Numbered from the stretch's first letter, positions 1-8,972 are shown. The stretch is 64,000 bases of DNA from Stutzerimonas chloritidismutans AW-1 (GCF_000495915.1 NZ_AOFQ01000050.1:42944-106943); one strand, 5' to 3'. Numbers and translations are program-made. The notes: generated from the letters alone by a model not told the origin.

Positions 1-656
1 TGATCATAAGCAGTCGCCGCGAAAAAGCTGCGGAAGTCGACGACGAGTTTGCCAAGGAGTTCGGGCTGGATGAGCCGGCCAAGCCGCATGCTGGGCTGAT
101 CAACGCTGGCCTGGTGATCGCAGGCCTGGTGTTGCTGGTGGTGGGCTCCAATTTCCTCGTCGAGGGCGCCGTGGCCCTGGCCCGGGCGCTCGGCCTATCG
201 GAGTTGGTCATTGGCCTGACCGTGATCGCCATCGGCACCTCACTGCCAGAACTGGCCACCTCGATCATGGCGGCCTTTCGCGGCGAGCGCGATATCGCCG
301 TCGGCAACATCGTTGGCAGCAACATCTTCAATCTGCTCTGCGTACTCGGCCTGGCCTCGCTGGTGTCGCCGCAGGCGATCGGCGTGTCTTCGAACGCGCT
401 AGCCTTTGATTTCCCGGTGATGATCGCGGTAGCGGTAGCCTGCCTGCCGATCTTCTTCGCCGGCTACTGCATCAAGCGCTGGGAAGGCGCCCTGTTCGTC
501 GCTTATTACGTGGCTTACACCCTGTACCTGGTGCTGACCAGTACCGGCCGCCCGTTCGCGGAAACCTTTGGCGACGCCATGCTGGGCTATGCACTGCCGC
601 TGACCGCGATCACGCTGCTGGTCATCGCCGGCCGCGCCTGGAAAACCCAGCGCTGA
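1..656 (+). CDS. Na+/Ca2+-type antiporter, C-terminal part (YrbG family)
   Basis: The reading frame is open from base 3, so the gene begins left of the window; about 217 residues are visible. After a charged cytoplasmic loop (rich in E, K and D) come hydrophobic membrane segments. The stretch GTSLPELATS followed by GNIVGSNIFN is the second alpha-repeat of the calcium/cation exchanger superfamily, whose acidic and Asn/Ser residues line the ion path. Known members exchange Na+ or K+ for Ca2+ across the inner membrane; the substrate here is inferred. The gene converges on the bactofilin gene with a hairpin between them. Family confidence is high, ion specificity unknown. Confidence 0.85.
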   Translation, partial: IISSRREKAAEVDDEFAKEFGLDEPAKPHAGLINAGLVIAGLVLLVVGSNFLVEGAVALARALGLSELVIGLTVIAIGTSLPELATSIMAAFRGERDIAVGNIVGSNIFNLLCVLGLASLVSPQAIGVSSNALAFDFPVMIAVAVACLPIFFAGYCIKRWEGALFVAYYVAYTLYLVLTSTGRPFAETFGDAMLGYALPLTAITLLVIAGRAWKTQR

Positions 657-673
657 CAACAGGACAAACCACC

Positions 674-694
674 GGCGGGCCTGGCTGGCCCGCC
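674..694. terminator. Hairpin between convergent genes
   Basis: An 8-bp perfect inverted repeat (GGCGGGCC / GGCCCGCC, arms 674-681 and 687-694, 5-base loop) lies between the convergent antiporter and bactofilin genes. Neither side has a long T tract, so this is at best a weak bidirectional terminator. Confidence 0.45.
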
Positions 695-699
695 TTCAC

Positions 700-1125
700 T
701 CAGCCCTCACGCACCTGAGGCCGCGGCAACTCGAACACCTGGGCACTCTCCTCTTCGTCACCCATGCGGTTGAGGGTCCCGTCGACTACCGCGCCGTTCT
801 CCATGCTCAACTGGCGATAGCGGATGTTCCCGCGCACGCGCGCGTTGGAATGTAGTTCGAGCAGATGCTCGACCACCAGATCGCCGACGATGGTGCCGTC
901 GATCAACGCATCGTAACTGCTCACGTTGCCCTCAATTCTTCCCTCGGCGCTCAGGGCCAGCAGGCTGTGTGTGCCCGGCTTGTGGCAGACATCGCCGCGC
1001 ACTTCACCGCTAACCTTCAATCCTTCCTCGAAGGTCACATCCCCGATCAGGGACAGGTTGTCGGAGATCAGGCTGGAAAATTGATCGATGGTGACGCGGG
1101 GTACCGGCTTCTTCTTGTTGAACAT
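700..1125 (-). CDS. Bactofilin family protein
   Basis: The protein of about 141 residues matches the polymer-forming bactofilin fold (DUF583): a short polar N-terminus, then regularly spaced Gly/Val repeats (GLKVSGEVRGDV, GRIEGNVSS, DGTIVGDLVV, ARVRGNIRY, GAVVDGTLNR) that build a right-handed beta-helix. Bactofilins self-assemble without nucleotide and scaffold wall-modifying or polar proteins at the inner membrane. Two ATG codons are adjacent (1128 and 1125); a GGAG six bases before the second favours it. It lies just downstream of a coiled-coil membrane protein and an M23 peptidase, a pairing seen elsewhere where bactofilins direct LytM-type peptidases, which supports a shared envelope role. 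Confidence 0.85.
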   Translation of the reverse strand: MFNKKKPVPRVTIDQFSSLISDNLSLIGDVTFEEGLKVSGEVRGDVCHKPGTHSLLALSAEGRIEGNVSSYDALIDGTIVGDLVVEHLLELHSNARVRGNIRYRQLSMENGAVVDGTLNRMGDEEESAQVFELPRPQVREG

Positions 1126-1142
1126 CATCTACTCCAAAAAAG

Positions 1143-1499
1143 TTAACGGGCCTTCTTCTGCTGACGGAAGAACGCCAGATCGGTCTGCAGCCGCTCGACC
1201 TGCGCTGAGAGAGTGGCTATACGCCTTAGCAATTGCTCTTCGGTGGCCTGGATTTCCTGGCGCTTCAACCGGCTCTGCCCAAGCGCGGCCCTGAGTGCCT
1301 GGCTGTCCTGCGTCAGCGCCTCAACCTGCCGTGCATGAGCCACCTGCTCGTGGTTGCGCAGGTACAGCAGCGCGCCGATCACACAGAGCAGTCCAAAGAT
1401 CAGCCAACGTCCGCTGCGCGCGCTGCGCGCGGCTTGCAGTCGGTGCTCGGCGCGTAGCAACTCGCGCGTGGAAGGGCGTTTAGTCCTCAGCCAGGCCAT
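1143..1499 (-). CDS. Small membrane-anchored coiled-coil protein
   Basis: About 118 residues: a basic N-terminus (MAWLRTKRPS), one transmembrane helix near residues 32-48 (WLIFGLLCVIGALLYL), then a long Gln/Leu/Arg-rich heptad region typical of a coiled coil that ends in basic residues. The start is the ATG at 1499, which overlaps the end of the M23 peptidase gene by 20 bases and so suggests translational coupling. I recognise no named family; similar single-pass coiled-coil proteins accompany M23/bactofilin genes in pseudomonads. A scaffold or activator role for the peptidase is only an inference from context. Confidence 0.7.
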   Translation of the reverse strand: MAWLRTKRPSTRELLRAEHRLQAARSARSGRWLIFGLLCVIGALLYLRNHEQVAHARQVEALTQDSQALRAALGQSRLKRQEIQATEEQLLRRIATLSAQVERLQTDLAFFRQQKKAR

Positions 1500-2457
1500 C
1501 GCTGTCACGCTCCAGATCACCCAGGGCCAGGAACCGCTGCGGGTCGACGAAGCGCCCCTTGTGCAGCACCTCGAAATGCAGATGAGAACCAGTGGATCGG
1601 CCTGTCGAACCCACCGCACCGATACGCTGTGCCGGCGTGACGACCTCACCCTGGCGAACATCCAGTCGCGACAGGTGGGCATAGCGCGTGACCAGGCGAT
1701 TGCCATGGTCGATCTCCACCAGTTTGCCGTAGGCACCTCGGTAGCCGGCGAAGCGCACCCGGCCTCCCGCCGCAGCGACCACGTCGGAGCCGCTGCGCAA
1801 CGCGAAGTCCACCCCGGAATGGAACGCCAGTTTCTTGCGGAAGGGGTCGACGCGATTGCCGAAAGCCGAGCCCAGCCGTGCCTCGCCTACCGGTCGCCGT
1901 GACGGAATCGCCATGAGCGCCGCGTTGCGCTCGGCCACTTGTTGCATCAGCCCGTCCAGCATCACCCGCATGCAGCGAGCAGAGGTCTCGCTGTGCTGCA
2001 GGTCGGCAAGGCTCAGCCGCTCGGCATCGACCAGCAGCTCCCCCGAACAACCCCGAGGCGGCAACAGCGCGCCGCCCTGCCCTGCGCCGGCCGTGCGTGC
2101 CGGCACCAGCACGGGCAGCAGCGTCGGGTCCAGCGCCGACAGCTGGCCATGCAGAACACGCTGTTGATCCATCATCTGCTGCAGGGCGAGCAGATCGGAT
2201 TCGAGAGTTTTCAACCGGCCGACCACCTCGCCGACGCGGGCGATGGCAAAGCGGTCCTCATCCTCGACGGGTACATCACCCTGATGCATGGCCAGGTTCG
2301 GCGTGCGCAGATCGCTGCCAAGCCAGACACCGCCGGCAAAGCTTCCCAGACTCAGCACCAGCAACAGCGCAAAACCCGGAACCGCAAGGCGCCGCAGGTT
2401 CACCACGCGTATGTCGTCACGCGTCAGCGAGCGGCTCGAAGGTGTGAAAAATGCCAT
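1480..2457 (-). CDS. M23 (LytM-type) zinc metallopeptidase, inner-membrane anchored
   Basis: A protein of 325 residues. A polar N-terminus is followed by a transmembrane segment near residues 26-47, a coiled-coil region (VGEVVGRLKTLESDLLALQQ), and a C-terminal peptidase M23 domain. The zinc motifs are visible: HSGVDFAL (HxxxD) and HLHFEVLHKG (HxH), with Gly-rich beta strands between. M23 enzymes cut peptidoglycan cross-bridges or, if degenerate, activate amidases; here both zinc motifs are intact, so activity is plausible. The ATG at 2457 is preceded by TAGGGAA; upstream in-frame codons lack a ribosome site. It heads a three-gene run with the coiled-coil protein and bactofilin. Confidence 0.88.
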   Translation of the reverse strand: MAFFTPSSRSLTRDDIRVVNLRRLAVPGFALLLVLSLGSFAGGVWLGSDLRTPNLAMHQGDVPVEDEDRFAIARVGEVVGRLKTLESDLLALQQMMDQQRVLHGQLSALDPTLLPVLVPARTAGAGQGGALLPPRGCSGELLVDAERLSLADLQHSETSARCMRVMLDGLMQQVAERNAALMAIPSRRPVGEARLGSAFGNRVDPFRKKLAFHSGVDFALRSGSDVVAAAGGRVRFAGYRGAYGKLVEIDHGNRLVTRYAHLSRLDVRQGEVVTPAQRIGAVGSTGRSTGSHLHFEVLHKGRFVDPQRFLALGDLERDSDGLAED

Positions 2458-2643
2458 GAGAGATTCCCTAGAACACGGAGCGGCCGCCTCGCCAGGCAAG
2501 CCGTTGAACGTCCAGGGCAATTTGACGCAAACGCACTTTTTTTTCTGAGGCCTGATGACCGATTACGACCATCGCGCCGCGATTCTTAAGCTGAGAGCCG
2601 CATTGGCGACGAACGGCGCGGCGAATCGCAGCCAAGGTCTCGA

Positions 2644-3585
2644 CTAGATCCAGCCCAGCCAGCCCAGCAGAAACAGCCCGGCGTTGATGCTCAGCGCTGC
2701 CATCAGCGTCGTGATGACAATGATGGTCGCGGCCAGCTGATGATTGGAATTGACCGCGCGCGCCATGACGAAACTCGCCGCCGCAGTTGGGCTGGCAAAG
2801 TAGAGAAACAGGATACCCAGCTCCGCATCGCGAAAGCCGTAGGCCCAAGCACCCAGGGTCGCGAGTGCCGGCAGCCAGACCATCTTCATCAGGCTCGAAC
2901 TGAGCGCACTGCCGCTGCTCTTGCGCAACGCATCCAATGACAGCGTGGCGCCGATGCAGATGAGCGCCAGTGGCAAGGTCATCTGCGCAAAGTACTGGCC
3001 CGAGGTCATCAGCCAGCCCGGCAAGTCAATCTGCCAATAGGCGAAGGGCACGGCCGCGACCACACCAATGATCAGCGGATTACGCAGGATGCTGAGCAAA
3101 ATTTCCTTCGGACCGACCTGCCCATCGGGGCTGTAGATGGCTAGCACCATCGCCGAGAGGCTGTTGTAGACCAGAATCACCACCCCGGCGAGCACACCGC
3201 CAACGGACAGGCCGTAGTCACCGTAGAGGCTGCTGGCCAGCGCCAGACCGACGATGCCGTTGTTGCCACGAAAAGCGCCCTGCACGTACACGCCGCGATC
3301 GGATGCCGGGCAACGCCACAAGGCCCAGACCCAGGCCACGATGAATGTCGCAATTGTGGCGAGCACGAAATAAAGCAGCAGTGCCGGCTGCAGCGCCGCT
3401 GTCAGATCGGCCTTGATGATGGAGATGAACAGCAGCGTCGGCATGGTGCCCCTGAACACCAGCGCCGAAGCCGTATACACGAACGCAGCGTCGATCCAGC
3501 CGAGGCGCTTGAGCGCGACACCGAGAAACAACATGGCAAACACCGGCGCAGTGACGCTCAGGGTTTGCAGTACGAGGGGGAGCAT
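2644..3585 (-). CDS. AEC-family membrane transporter
   Basis: About 313 residues with roughly ten hydrophobic segments. The N-terminal half has the pattern VFAMLFLGVALKRLGWID and later FRGNNGIVGLALA, typical of auxin efflux carrier (AEC/MleP-like) proteins, which move organic anions or amino-acid derivatives. The protein ends FLLGWLGWI. The chosen start is the ATG at 3585; a TTG five codons upstream is possible but has no better ribosome site. It lies downstream of roxR on the same strand, separated by about 106 bases. Substrate cannot be told from the sequence. Confidence 0.8.
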   Translation of the reverse strand: MLPLVLQTLSVTAPVFAMLFLGVALKRLGWIDAAFVYTASALVFRGTMPTLLFISIIKADLTAALQPALLLYFVLATIATFIVAWVWALWRCPASDRGVYVQGAFRGNNGIVGLALASSLYGDYGLSVGGVLAGVVILVYNSLSAMVLAIYSPDGQVGPKEILLSILRNPLIIGVVAAVPFAYWQIDLPGWLMTSGQYFAQMTLPLALICIGATLSLDALRKSSGSALSSSLMKMVWLPALATLGAWAYGFRDAELGILFLYFASPTAAASFVMARAVNSNHQLAATIIVITTLMAALSINAGLFLLGWLGWI

Positions 3586-3691
3586 GGAAGACGCCTGCAA
3601 CTACAAAGCTCGCAAGCATAAAGCATGCGTTACGCGAGGGCTCGGGCGTCGTGTGATGACAACGCCGCCCCCCGCGAGACGATGACGCCGG

Positions 3692-4252
3692 TTAGCGTCG
3701 CACCGGACGTTTCTGTAGCTTGCGCTGCAAGGTCCGTCGATGCATGCCCAAGGCACGGGCGGTAGCGGAGATATTGCCGTCGTGCTCACTGAGCACCCGC
3801 TGGATATGCTCCCACTGCAGGCGATCGACCGACATGGGATTTTCCGGCACCAGGCTGTCGAGATCGGCATGCTGCGACAACAATGCCGCCAGCACGTCGT
3901 CGGCATCGGCAGGCTTGCACAGGTAATTGCAGGCGCCGCGCTTGATCGCTTCCACCGCTGTGGCGATGCTCGAGTAACCGGTCAGGATCAACACCCGCAT
4001 CTCGGGGTCCAGCTCGAGCAACTTGGGCAGCAGCACCAGGCCCGAATCGCCTTCCATCTTAAGGTCGAGCACTGCGTAGTCAGGAATATCCTGCTTGGCC
4101 AGGGCCAGGCCCTCCTCGGCAGAACCAGCAATGCTGACCTGCAGGCCCCGGCGACTCATGGCGCGCGCCATTACCCGGGTGAACGTCGGATCGTCATCCA
4201 CCAACAGCAGGTGAGGTTGTTCTTCACCCTCTTGCTGCAACTCGTCGGTCAT
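3692..4252 (-). CDS. roxR: Redox response regulator RoxR (RegA/ActR/PrrA family)
   Basis: 186 residues. An N-terminal receiver domain has the acidic pair near DDD19-21, the phosphorylated Asp63 (VLDLKMEGDSG) and the conserved Lys of NYLCKPAD. A linker leads to a C-terminal Fis-type helix-turn-helix (GNISATARALGMHRRTLQRK), which is nearly invariant in the RegA/RoxR group. These regulators control respiratory oxidases, electron flow and related genes according to redox state. The ATG at 4252 follows GAGGAATGCACAG; a GTG at 4276 is an alternative. The gene lies 32 bases after roxS and is almost surely co-transcribed with it. Confidence 0.93.
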   Translation of the reverse strand: MTDELQQEGEEQPHLLLVDDDPTFTRVMARAMSRRGLQVSIAGSAEEGLALAKQDIPDYAVLDLKMEGDSGLVLLPKLLELDPEMRVLILTGYSSIATAVEAIKRGACNYLCKPADADDVLAALLSQHADLDSLVPENPMSVDRLQWEHIQRVLSEHDGNISATARALGMHRRTLQRKLQKRPVRR

Positions 4253-4284
4253 CTGTGCATTCCTCGCATTGGTCACGATCAGGA

Positions 4285-5538
4285 TCAGGCGCGCACCGAA
4301 CCATGCGGCAGGCGCAGTTCGGTCAGTGTGCCACCTTCTTCGTGATTGTAGAGCTTCACTGTGCCACCAGCGCGCGTGACGCTAGCCTGACTGAGAAACA
4401 GACCAAGGCCGAAACCCTTGCCCTTGGTCGTGATGAAGGGTCTGCCGATCTGCTCGGCGATAGCCAGCGGAACACCGGCACCATGGTCGCGGATGGTCAG
4501 TTTGATCCACTGCGGATCCCAGTCCAGACGTATTTCCAGATCCTCGGGACTGGCATCGGTAGCGTTGTTCAACAGGTTGAGCAACGACTGACTGAGGTCC
4601 GCCGGCGGCATCAGCTTCGGCGCGCTGCCAAGGCCAACGCACTGGAAGCGGAATGACGCCTCCGGACGCATCAGGTGCCAGCGCTGCAGAACTGAGTCGA
4701 CCCATTCGCGTGCGGTCTGCTCGACGACCGCCTGGCGCCGGTCCGCCTCGGCAGCGCGGACCAGCTGGCGCAGGCTCTCCTTGCAGAGCTGGACCTGCGA
4801 CTGCAGCAGGCCGAGATCCTCGCTCAGCTGCGGATCCTTGTATTCCTGGCGCAATTCCTTGAGCAGCACGCTCATGGTCGCCAGCGGCGTGCCCAGTTCG
4901 TGAGCGGCGCCAGCGGCCTGGGTGGCCACCGCGAGCAGTTGCTGGTCACGCATGCTCTCCTCGCGACGCTGGGCCTGCTGCTGCTCCTGCCGGCGCAGCT
5001 GTTCGGCCATGCGCGCGACGAAGAAGGTAATCAGCGCGGCCGCCAGCGCAAAACTCAGCCACATGCCGTAAACCTGCAGCGTCGCGCGTTCGAAGGGTGG
5101 CAGAGTGAGCGGGTCGTACCAAACCAGCATCAGCGTGTAGCCCAGCAGCGCCAGGCCAGAAAGCACGATGGAATAAAGCCACGGCAGGGTTGCCGCAGCG
5201 ATGGTCAGCGGCACCAGGTAGTAGGACACGAACGGATTGGTCGAGCCGCCGGAGTAGTACAGCAGCGCGCTGTGGATCATCAGGTCGCAGCCCAGATGCA
5301 CGGCGTATTCCAGCTCGGTGACGGGCCACGGGCCGCGCAAACGCAGTGCCGTACCCAGACAGAGCACCGCCGACACGGCCAGCGTGATGCCCAGCGCCAG
5401 CCAAGGCAGCGTCAGCATCTGCGTCGCGTAAGCCACGCCCACGGCGCCGGACTGTGCAGCCAGCACCACGATGCGAATAAGGGTCAGAAGCCGAAGGTTC
5501 TGCCGGCTGGCAGATAGCAGCGGGACGGATGTGTACAT
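4285..5538 (-). CDS. roxS: Redox sensor histidine kinase RoxS (RegB/PrrB family)
   Basis: 417 residues. About six transmembrane helices fill residues 15-178. Between helices is GGSTNPF (residues 97-103), the ubiquinone-binding motif of RegB kinases. The phosphoacceptor His213 lies in AAHELGTPLATM, the family's H-box; an N-box (LLNNATDASPE), DHGAGVP and GKGFGLGLFLS form the ATPase lobe. The protein would sense the quinone-pool redox state and phosphorylate RoxR. The ATG at 5538 has GGAG seven bases upstream. The neighbour pair roxS-roxR and the family-specific motifs make the call secure. Confidence 0.94.
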   Translation of the reverse strand: MYTSVPLLSASRQNLRLLTLIRIVVLAAQSGAVGVAYATQMLTLPWLALGITLAVSAVLCLGTALRLRGPWPVTELEYAVHLGCDLMIHSALLYYSGGSTNPFVSYYLVPLTIAAATLPWLYSIVLSGLALLGYTLMLVWYDPLTLPPFERATLQVYGMWLSFALAAALITFFVARMAEQLRRQEQQQAQRREESMRDQQLLAVATQAAGAAHELGTPLATMSVLLKELRQEYKDPQLSEDLGLLQSQVQLCKESLRQLVRAAEADRRQAVVEQTAREWVDSVLQRWHLMRPEASFRFQCVGLGSAPKLMPPADLSQSLLNLLNNATDASPEDLEIRLDWDPQWIKLTIRDHGAGVPLAIAEQIGRPFITTKGKGFGLGLFLSQASVTRAGGTVKLYNHEEGGTLTELRLPHGSVRA

Positions 5539-5690
5539 GGAGTCTCCAAGAATTCGGCGGAGTATAACCAAGCCGTCTGGCGGCCAAACCGAAATGCGGC
5601 AACTCGACGCACGGGCAGCTGCATACATTCACCGGCGCAGGTAGAGTCTTGCGCTATCGCACCGGCCGGTGCACATGCCAAGGATCCGTT

Positions 5691-6395
5691 ATGCAGCCAA
5701 CTCTCTTCCGCAGCGCAGCCCTCATGGCGCTGATCACCAGCCTCGTCAGCCTGCCCGCCATGGCCGAGGAACCACGCTACAACCAAGTCGCCCTGCGCGC
5801 CGAGGTCAGCAGCGAAGTGGCCCATGACCGCATGCACGTCACGCTCTACAGCGAAGCACAACACAACGACCCCGCCCAGCTCGCGGCAGAGACCACCCGC
5901 GCGCTGAACCAGGCGCTGCAGACCGCTCGGCAGAGCAAGGATGTGATCGTCAGCCAGGGCAGCCGCAACAGCTATCCAGTCTATGACGACAAGGGCCAGC
6001 AGATCTCCGGCTGGCGGGAGCGTGCCGAACTGCGCCTGGAGAGCGGCAACTTTGCCAGCCTGTCGAAGCTGACCGCCGAGCTGATGAAGAGCCTGAAGAT
6101 GAGCAGCATGCATTTCAGTGTCTCCGACCCGATCCGCAAGCAGAACGAGGATGCCCTGCTCAAGGAGGCGGTCGCCGCGTTCCAGGCGCGCGCCCAACTC
6201 GCGACCGAGGCGCTCGGCGGCAGCGGTTACAAGCTGGTGAGCCTCAACCTCAACGGCGGCGGATTTCAACCTGTCATGCGCAGCAGCGCGATGAAGATGG
6301 ACATGATGGAGTCGGCACCCATCCCTGAAATCGAAGCGGGCACTCGCCAGGTCACGATCAACGCCGACGGCGTCATCGAAGTTCAGATGCCGTGA
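5691..6395 (+). CDS. Periplasmic SIMPL-domain (DUF541) protein
   Basis: 234 residues with a clear signal peptide (cleavage likely after LPAMA, about residue 25). The mature part matches the SIMPL/DUF541 fold: an N-terminal beta strand pair (YNQVALRAEVSSEVAHD), a helical segment with many Ala/Gln, the central ISGWRERAELRLE strand, and a C-terminal VTINADGVIEVQ. Members are periplasmic or outer-surface proteins of unclear biochemical function, in some species linked to oxidative stress. It is divergent from roxSR. The ATG at 5691 with AAGGA upstream is chosen over an in-frame start 14 codons earlier because the signal peptide begins there. Confidence 0.82.
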   Translation: MQPTLFRSAALMALITSLVSLPAMAEEPRYNQVALRAEVSSEVAHDRMHVTLYSEAQHNDPAQLAAETTRALNQALQTARQSKDVIVSQGSRNSYPVYDDKGQQISGWRERAELRLESGNFASLSKLTAELMKSLKMSSMHFSVSDPIRKQNEDALLKEAVAAFQARAQLATEALGGSGYKLVSLNLNGGGFQPVMRSSAMKMDMMESAPIPEIEAGTRQVTINADGVIEVQMP

Positions 6396-6420
6396 CCGAA
6401 ACTGACCGTTCGGACCACTT

Positions 6421-6531
6421 CTAAATATTCGCTTACAAATAGCCAGCCCGCGCTGTGCAAGGGCTGGCAACCGATTTGACGACCCAGATGAGAAAGCAAT
6501 GCAGTAAAGTCTAAATTCTCGTTTACGAATG
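6421..6531 (+). repeat. Direct repeat pair upstream of TonB receptor
   Basis: Two imperfect 21-base copies, CTAAATATTCGCTTACAAAT at 6421 and CTAAATTCTCGTTTACGAAT at 6511, match at 16 of 21 positions and begin 90 bases apart. The second merges with the Fur-like site before the receptor gene. They look like paired operator sites; which protein binds is not known. Confidence 0.5.
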
Positions 6532-6540
6532 ATTATCATG
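6522..6540 (+). promoter_or_regulatory. Fur-box-like site before TonB receptor
   Basis: On the minus strand this reads ATGATAATCATTCGTAAAC, sharing the core TGATAATCATT with the Fur consensus. It ends about 33 bases before the receptor start codon, where iron-dependent repression would block transcription or elongation. Assignment is by pattern only. Confidence 0.65.
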
Positions 6541-6573
6541 CTGGCGCCAACGAGACGGCTACAAGGAGCCCGC

Positions 6574-8814
6574 ATGTCTATCCCCTTCGCACGTACCGCC
6601 CTGTCCTGCGCCATGATCGGCTGCAGCTGGACGGCTCTCGCCCAGAACGCGCCTGTCACGCTCAACGACACGGTCGTCAGCGCCTCCGGCTTCGAACAGA
6701 AGATCACCGAAGCACCGGCCAGCATCAGCGTCATCAGCCGTGAAGACCTGCAGCAGAAGCGCTACAACAACCTGGCGCAGGCCCTGGGTGACGTGGAAGG
6801 CATCGACATCGGCCAGGGCACCGGCAAGACCGGCGGGCTCAACATCAGCATTCGCGGCATGCCCAGCCAGTACACCCTGATCCTCATCGACGGCCGTCGA
6901 CAGAACGCCGCAGGCAATGTCACGCCAAACGGCTTCAACGAAACTTCCACCAGCTTCATGCCGCCGCTGTCGGCCATCGAGCGCATCGAAGTGATCCGTG
7001 GCCCGATGTCGACGCTCTACGGCTCCGACGCCATGGGCGGGGTAATCAACATCATCACCCGCAAGGTCGGCAAGGAGTGGACCGGCTCGCTGACACAGGA
7101 TTACACCTACCAACAAGATCGCGACTTCGGCGACACCCGCAACACCAGTGTCTACGCCAGTGGTCCGCTGGTCGACGGCCTGCTCGGTCTGCAGGTCCGC
7201 GGCAGCCTGTTTGATCGCCAGGAGTCGGACCTTAGCTACGGCAATGGCATCGACGTCAGCAAGCGCGGCCCCTCGCCCGTCGATGGTCGCAACCAGAACA
7301 TCGGCGCCCGCCTGGCTCTGACCCCGCATCAGGACCATGACTTCGCGCTGGATATCGAGCGTGGGCGACAGGCATACAACAACGACGAATGCCAGCTCGG
7401 CACCCTCGACGGCTTGAACAGGGCTTGTACCGCACCGGATACCGCAGCGAACGGCTATGACGACGAGCTTCGCTTCGAGCGCGAACAGATCGCCTTGACC
7501 CACACCGGCCGCCTCGGCTTCGGCACGCTGGATTCCAGCCTGATGCACAACACCACCGAAACCTTTGGCCGGACCATTCCCGGCGCCATCGGTGCGCCGA
7601 CCGCCGTACCCGGGGCAATCGGCGGGGACGATCGCGAGCTGGAAACCACCAACCTGGTCTTCGACACCAAACTCGTTGCCCCCATCGGCGACTCACACAT
7701 CGCCACCGTAGGCGGCCAATGGTGGAAGGCCGAGATGACCGATGGCATCGCCCAGACGGAGTTTGAGCAGAAGACCTGGGCACTCTTTGCCGAAGACGAA
7801 TGGCGCCTGCGCGATGACCTGGCCCTGACCCTGGGCGCCCGCTATGACGACCACGAGTCCTTTGGTGGACATGTCAGCCCGCGGGCTTACCTGGTCTGGA
7901 ACACCACCGATAGCTGGACGCTCAAGGGCGGCATCAGCAAGGGCTACAAAACGCCGGACCTGAACGACCTGCACGGCGGCATCAACGGCGTAACCGGCCA
8001 AGGCAAAATCATCACCATCGGCAACCCGGACCTGGACCCCGAAACCACCACCAGCACCGAGCTCGGTGCCTATTTCGACAGCCTGACCGGCTTCAGCGCC
8101 AACGCCACGCTGTTCCACAACAAGTTCAAGGACAAGATCGCCAGCGGCGACCCGATCACCGATCCACTGTGCGCAGGCAACGACAACGGCACCTGCTCGC
8201 AGCAGATCAACGTTGACGAAGCGGTGACCCGTGGCCTGGAGCTGGCTGGCAGCTGGCAGTTCGCACCAGCCTGGAAACTGAGCGCCAACTACACCTACAC
8301 CGACAGCGAGCAGAAGAGTGGCGATAACCAGGGAGAGCCGCTGACCAACACGCCCGAACACCTAGCCAACGCCAAACTAGACTGGCAGACCACCGACCGC
8401 CTGAGCCTGTGGCTGAAGAGCGAGTACCGCGGTGAGCGCGCGCGCTTCACGTCCAGCTATGCCAACCTCGCGAACGCCGATGGCAGCTACTCAACCAGCC
8501 AGTCGATCTACGACACGCTGGGCAAGAACGCCAAGGCATACACACTGTTCCACCTGGGCGGGTCGTATCGGGCTACGGAGAACCTGACGCTCAACGCGAC
8601 GATCTACAACCTCTTCGACAAGGACTTCGTCGACGGCAAGGCCTATACCACCTATTCATCTCCTCGCTATAACAACACAGGCGTTCTCATCACTCCCGGC
8701 GGCGCGCCTGGTGATCCCGCCTACGGCACCGACTACAGCCACTCCGGCGCCGCCACCACCGGTATCGTGGAAGAAGGCCGCCGCCTGTGGCTGTCAGCCA
8801 ACCTGACCTTCTGA
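6574..8814 (+). CDS. TonB-dependent outer-membrane receptor, FepA/CirA class
   Basis: 746 residues. A signal peptide ends near TALA-QN. The mature start carries a TonB-box-like DTVVSA, then the plug domain with ISVISREDLQQ, NISIRGMP and IEVIRGPMSTLYGSDAMGGVIN. The long beta-barrel follows and ends in an aromatic residue (LWLSANLTF), the usual outer-membrane assembly signal. The plug motifs and length resemble FepA/PirA/CirA receptors for catecholate siderophores; the real ligand is unknown. AAGGAGCCCGC precedes the ATG at 6574. A Fur-like site upstream and a strong terminator downstream make it a separately transcribed iron-regulated gene. Confidence 0.9.
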   Translation: MSIPFARTALSCAMIGCSWTALAQNAPVTLNDTVVSASGFEQKITEAPASISVISREDLQQKRYNNLAQALGDVEGIDIGQGTGKTGGLNISIRGMPSQYTLILIDGRRQNAAGNVTPNGFNETSTSFMPPLSAIERIEVIRGPMSTLYGSDAMGGVINIITRKVGKEWTGSLTQDYTYQQDRDFGDTRNTSVYASGPLVDGLLGLQVRGSLFDRQESDLSYGNGIDVSKRGPSPVDGRNQNIGARLALTPHQDHDFALDIERGRQAYNNDECQLGTLDGLNRACTAPDTAANGYDDELRFEREQIALTHTGRLGFGTLDSSLMHNTTETFGRTIPGAIGAPTAVPGAIGGDDRELETTNLVFDTKLVAPIGDSHIATVGGQWWKAEMTDGIAQTEFEQKTWALFAEDEWRLRDDLALTLGARYDDHESFGGHVSPRAYLVWNTTDSWTLKGGISKGYKTPDLNDLHGGINGVTGQGKIITIGNPDLDPETTTSTELGAYFDSLTGFSANATLFHNKFKDKIASGDPITDPLCAGNDNGTCSQQINVDEAVTRGLELAGSWQFAPAWKLSANYTYTDSEQKSGDNQGEPLTNTPEHLANAKLDWQTTDRLSLWLKSEYRGERARFTSSYANLANADGSYSTSQSIYDTLGKNAKAYTLFHLGGSYRATENLTLNATIYNLFDKDFVDGKAYTTYSSPRYNNTGVLITPGGAPGDPAYGTDYSHSGAATTGIVEEGRRLWLSANLTF

Positions 8815-8826
8815 CCTGAAGGCGAC

Positions 8827-8863
8827 ACAACAGAGCCGGGATCATCCCGGCTCTGTTGTTTCT
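8827..8863 (+). terminator. Rho-independent terminator after TonB receptor
   Basis: A near-perfect palindrome of 16-base arms (8827-8842 and 8844-8859; core AGAGCCGGGAT / ATCCCGGCTCT) runs into TTGTTTCT. It separates the receptor transcript from the PepSY-gene operon. Confidence 0.85.
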
Positions 8864-8972
8864 CGCCCATACGGATCATGAAAAACGCGAATGTATGCTG
8901 TTTGTAAATCTTTAGCATCGCCGCGTCAGTCGCCATAGAATTCGCCCACCCTCCCATACGCCAAGGACCACC

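Noticed and set aside
1500..1736. N-terminal extension of the small coiled-coil protein
   Set aside because: The 79 extra residues are translated from inside the M23 domain in another frame.
2555..2647. 30-codon plus-strand frame between the M23 and AEC genes
   Set aside because: Has a TGAGG upstream but no family pattern and lies antisense to the ends of two genes; too little support.
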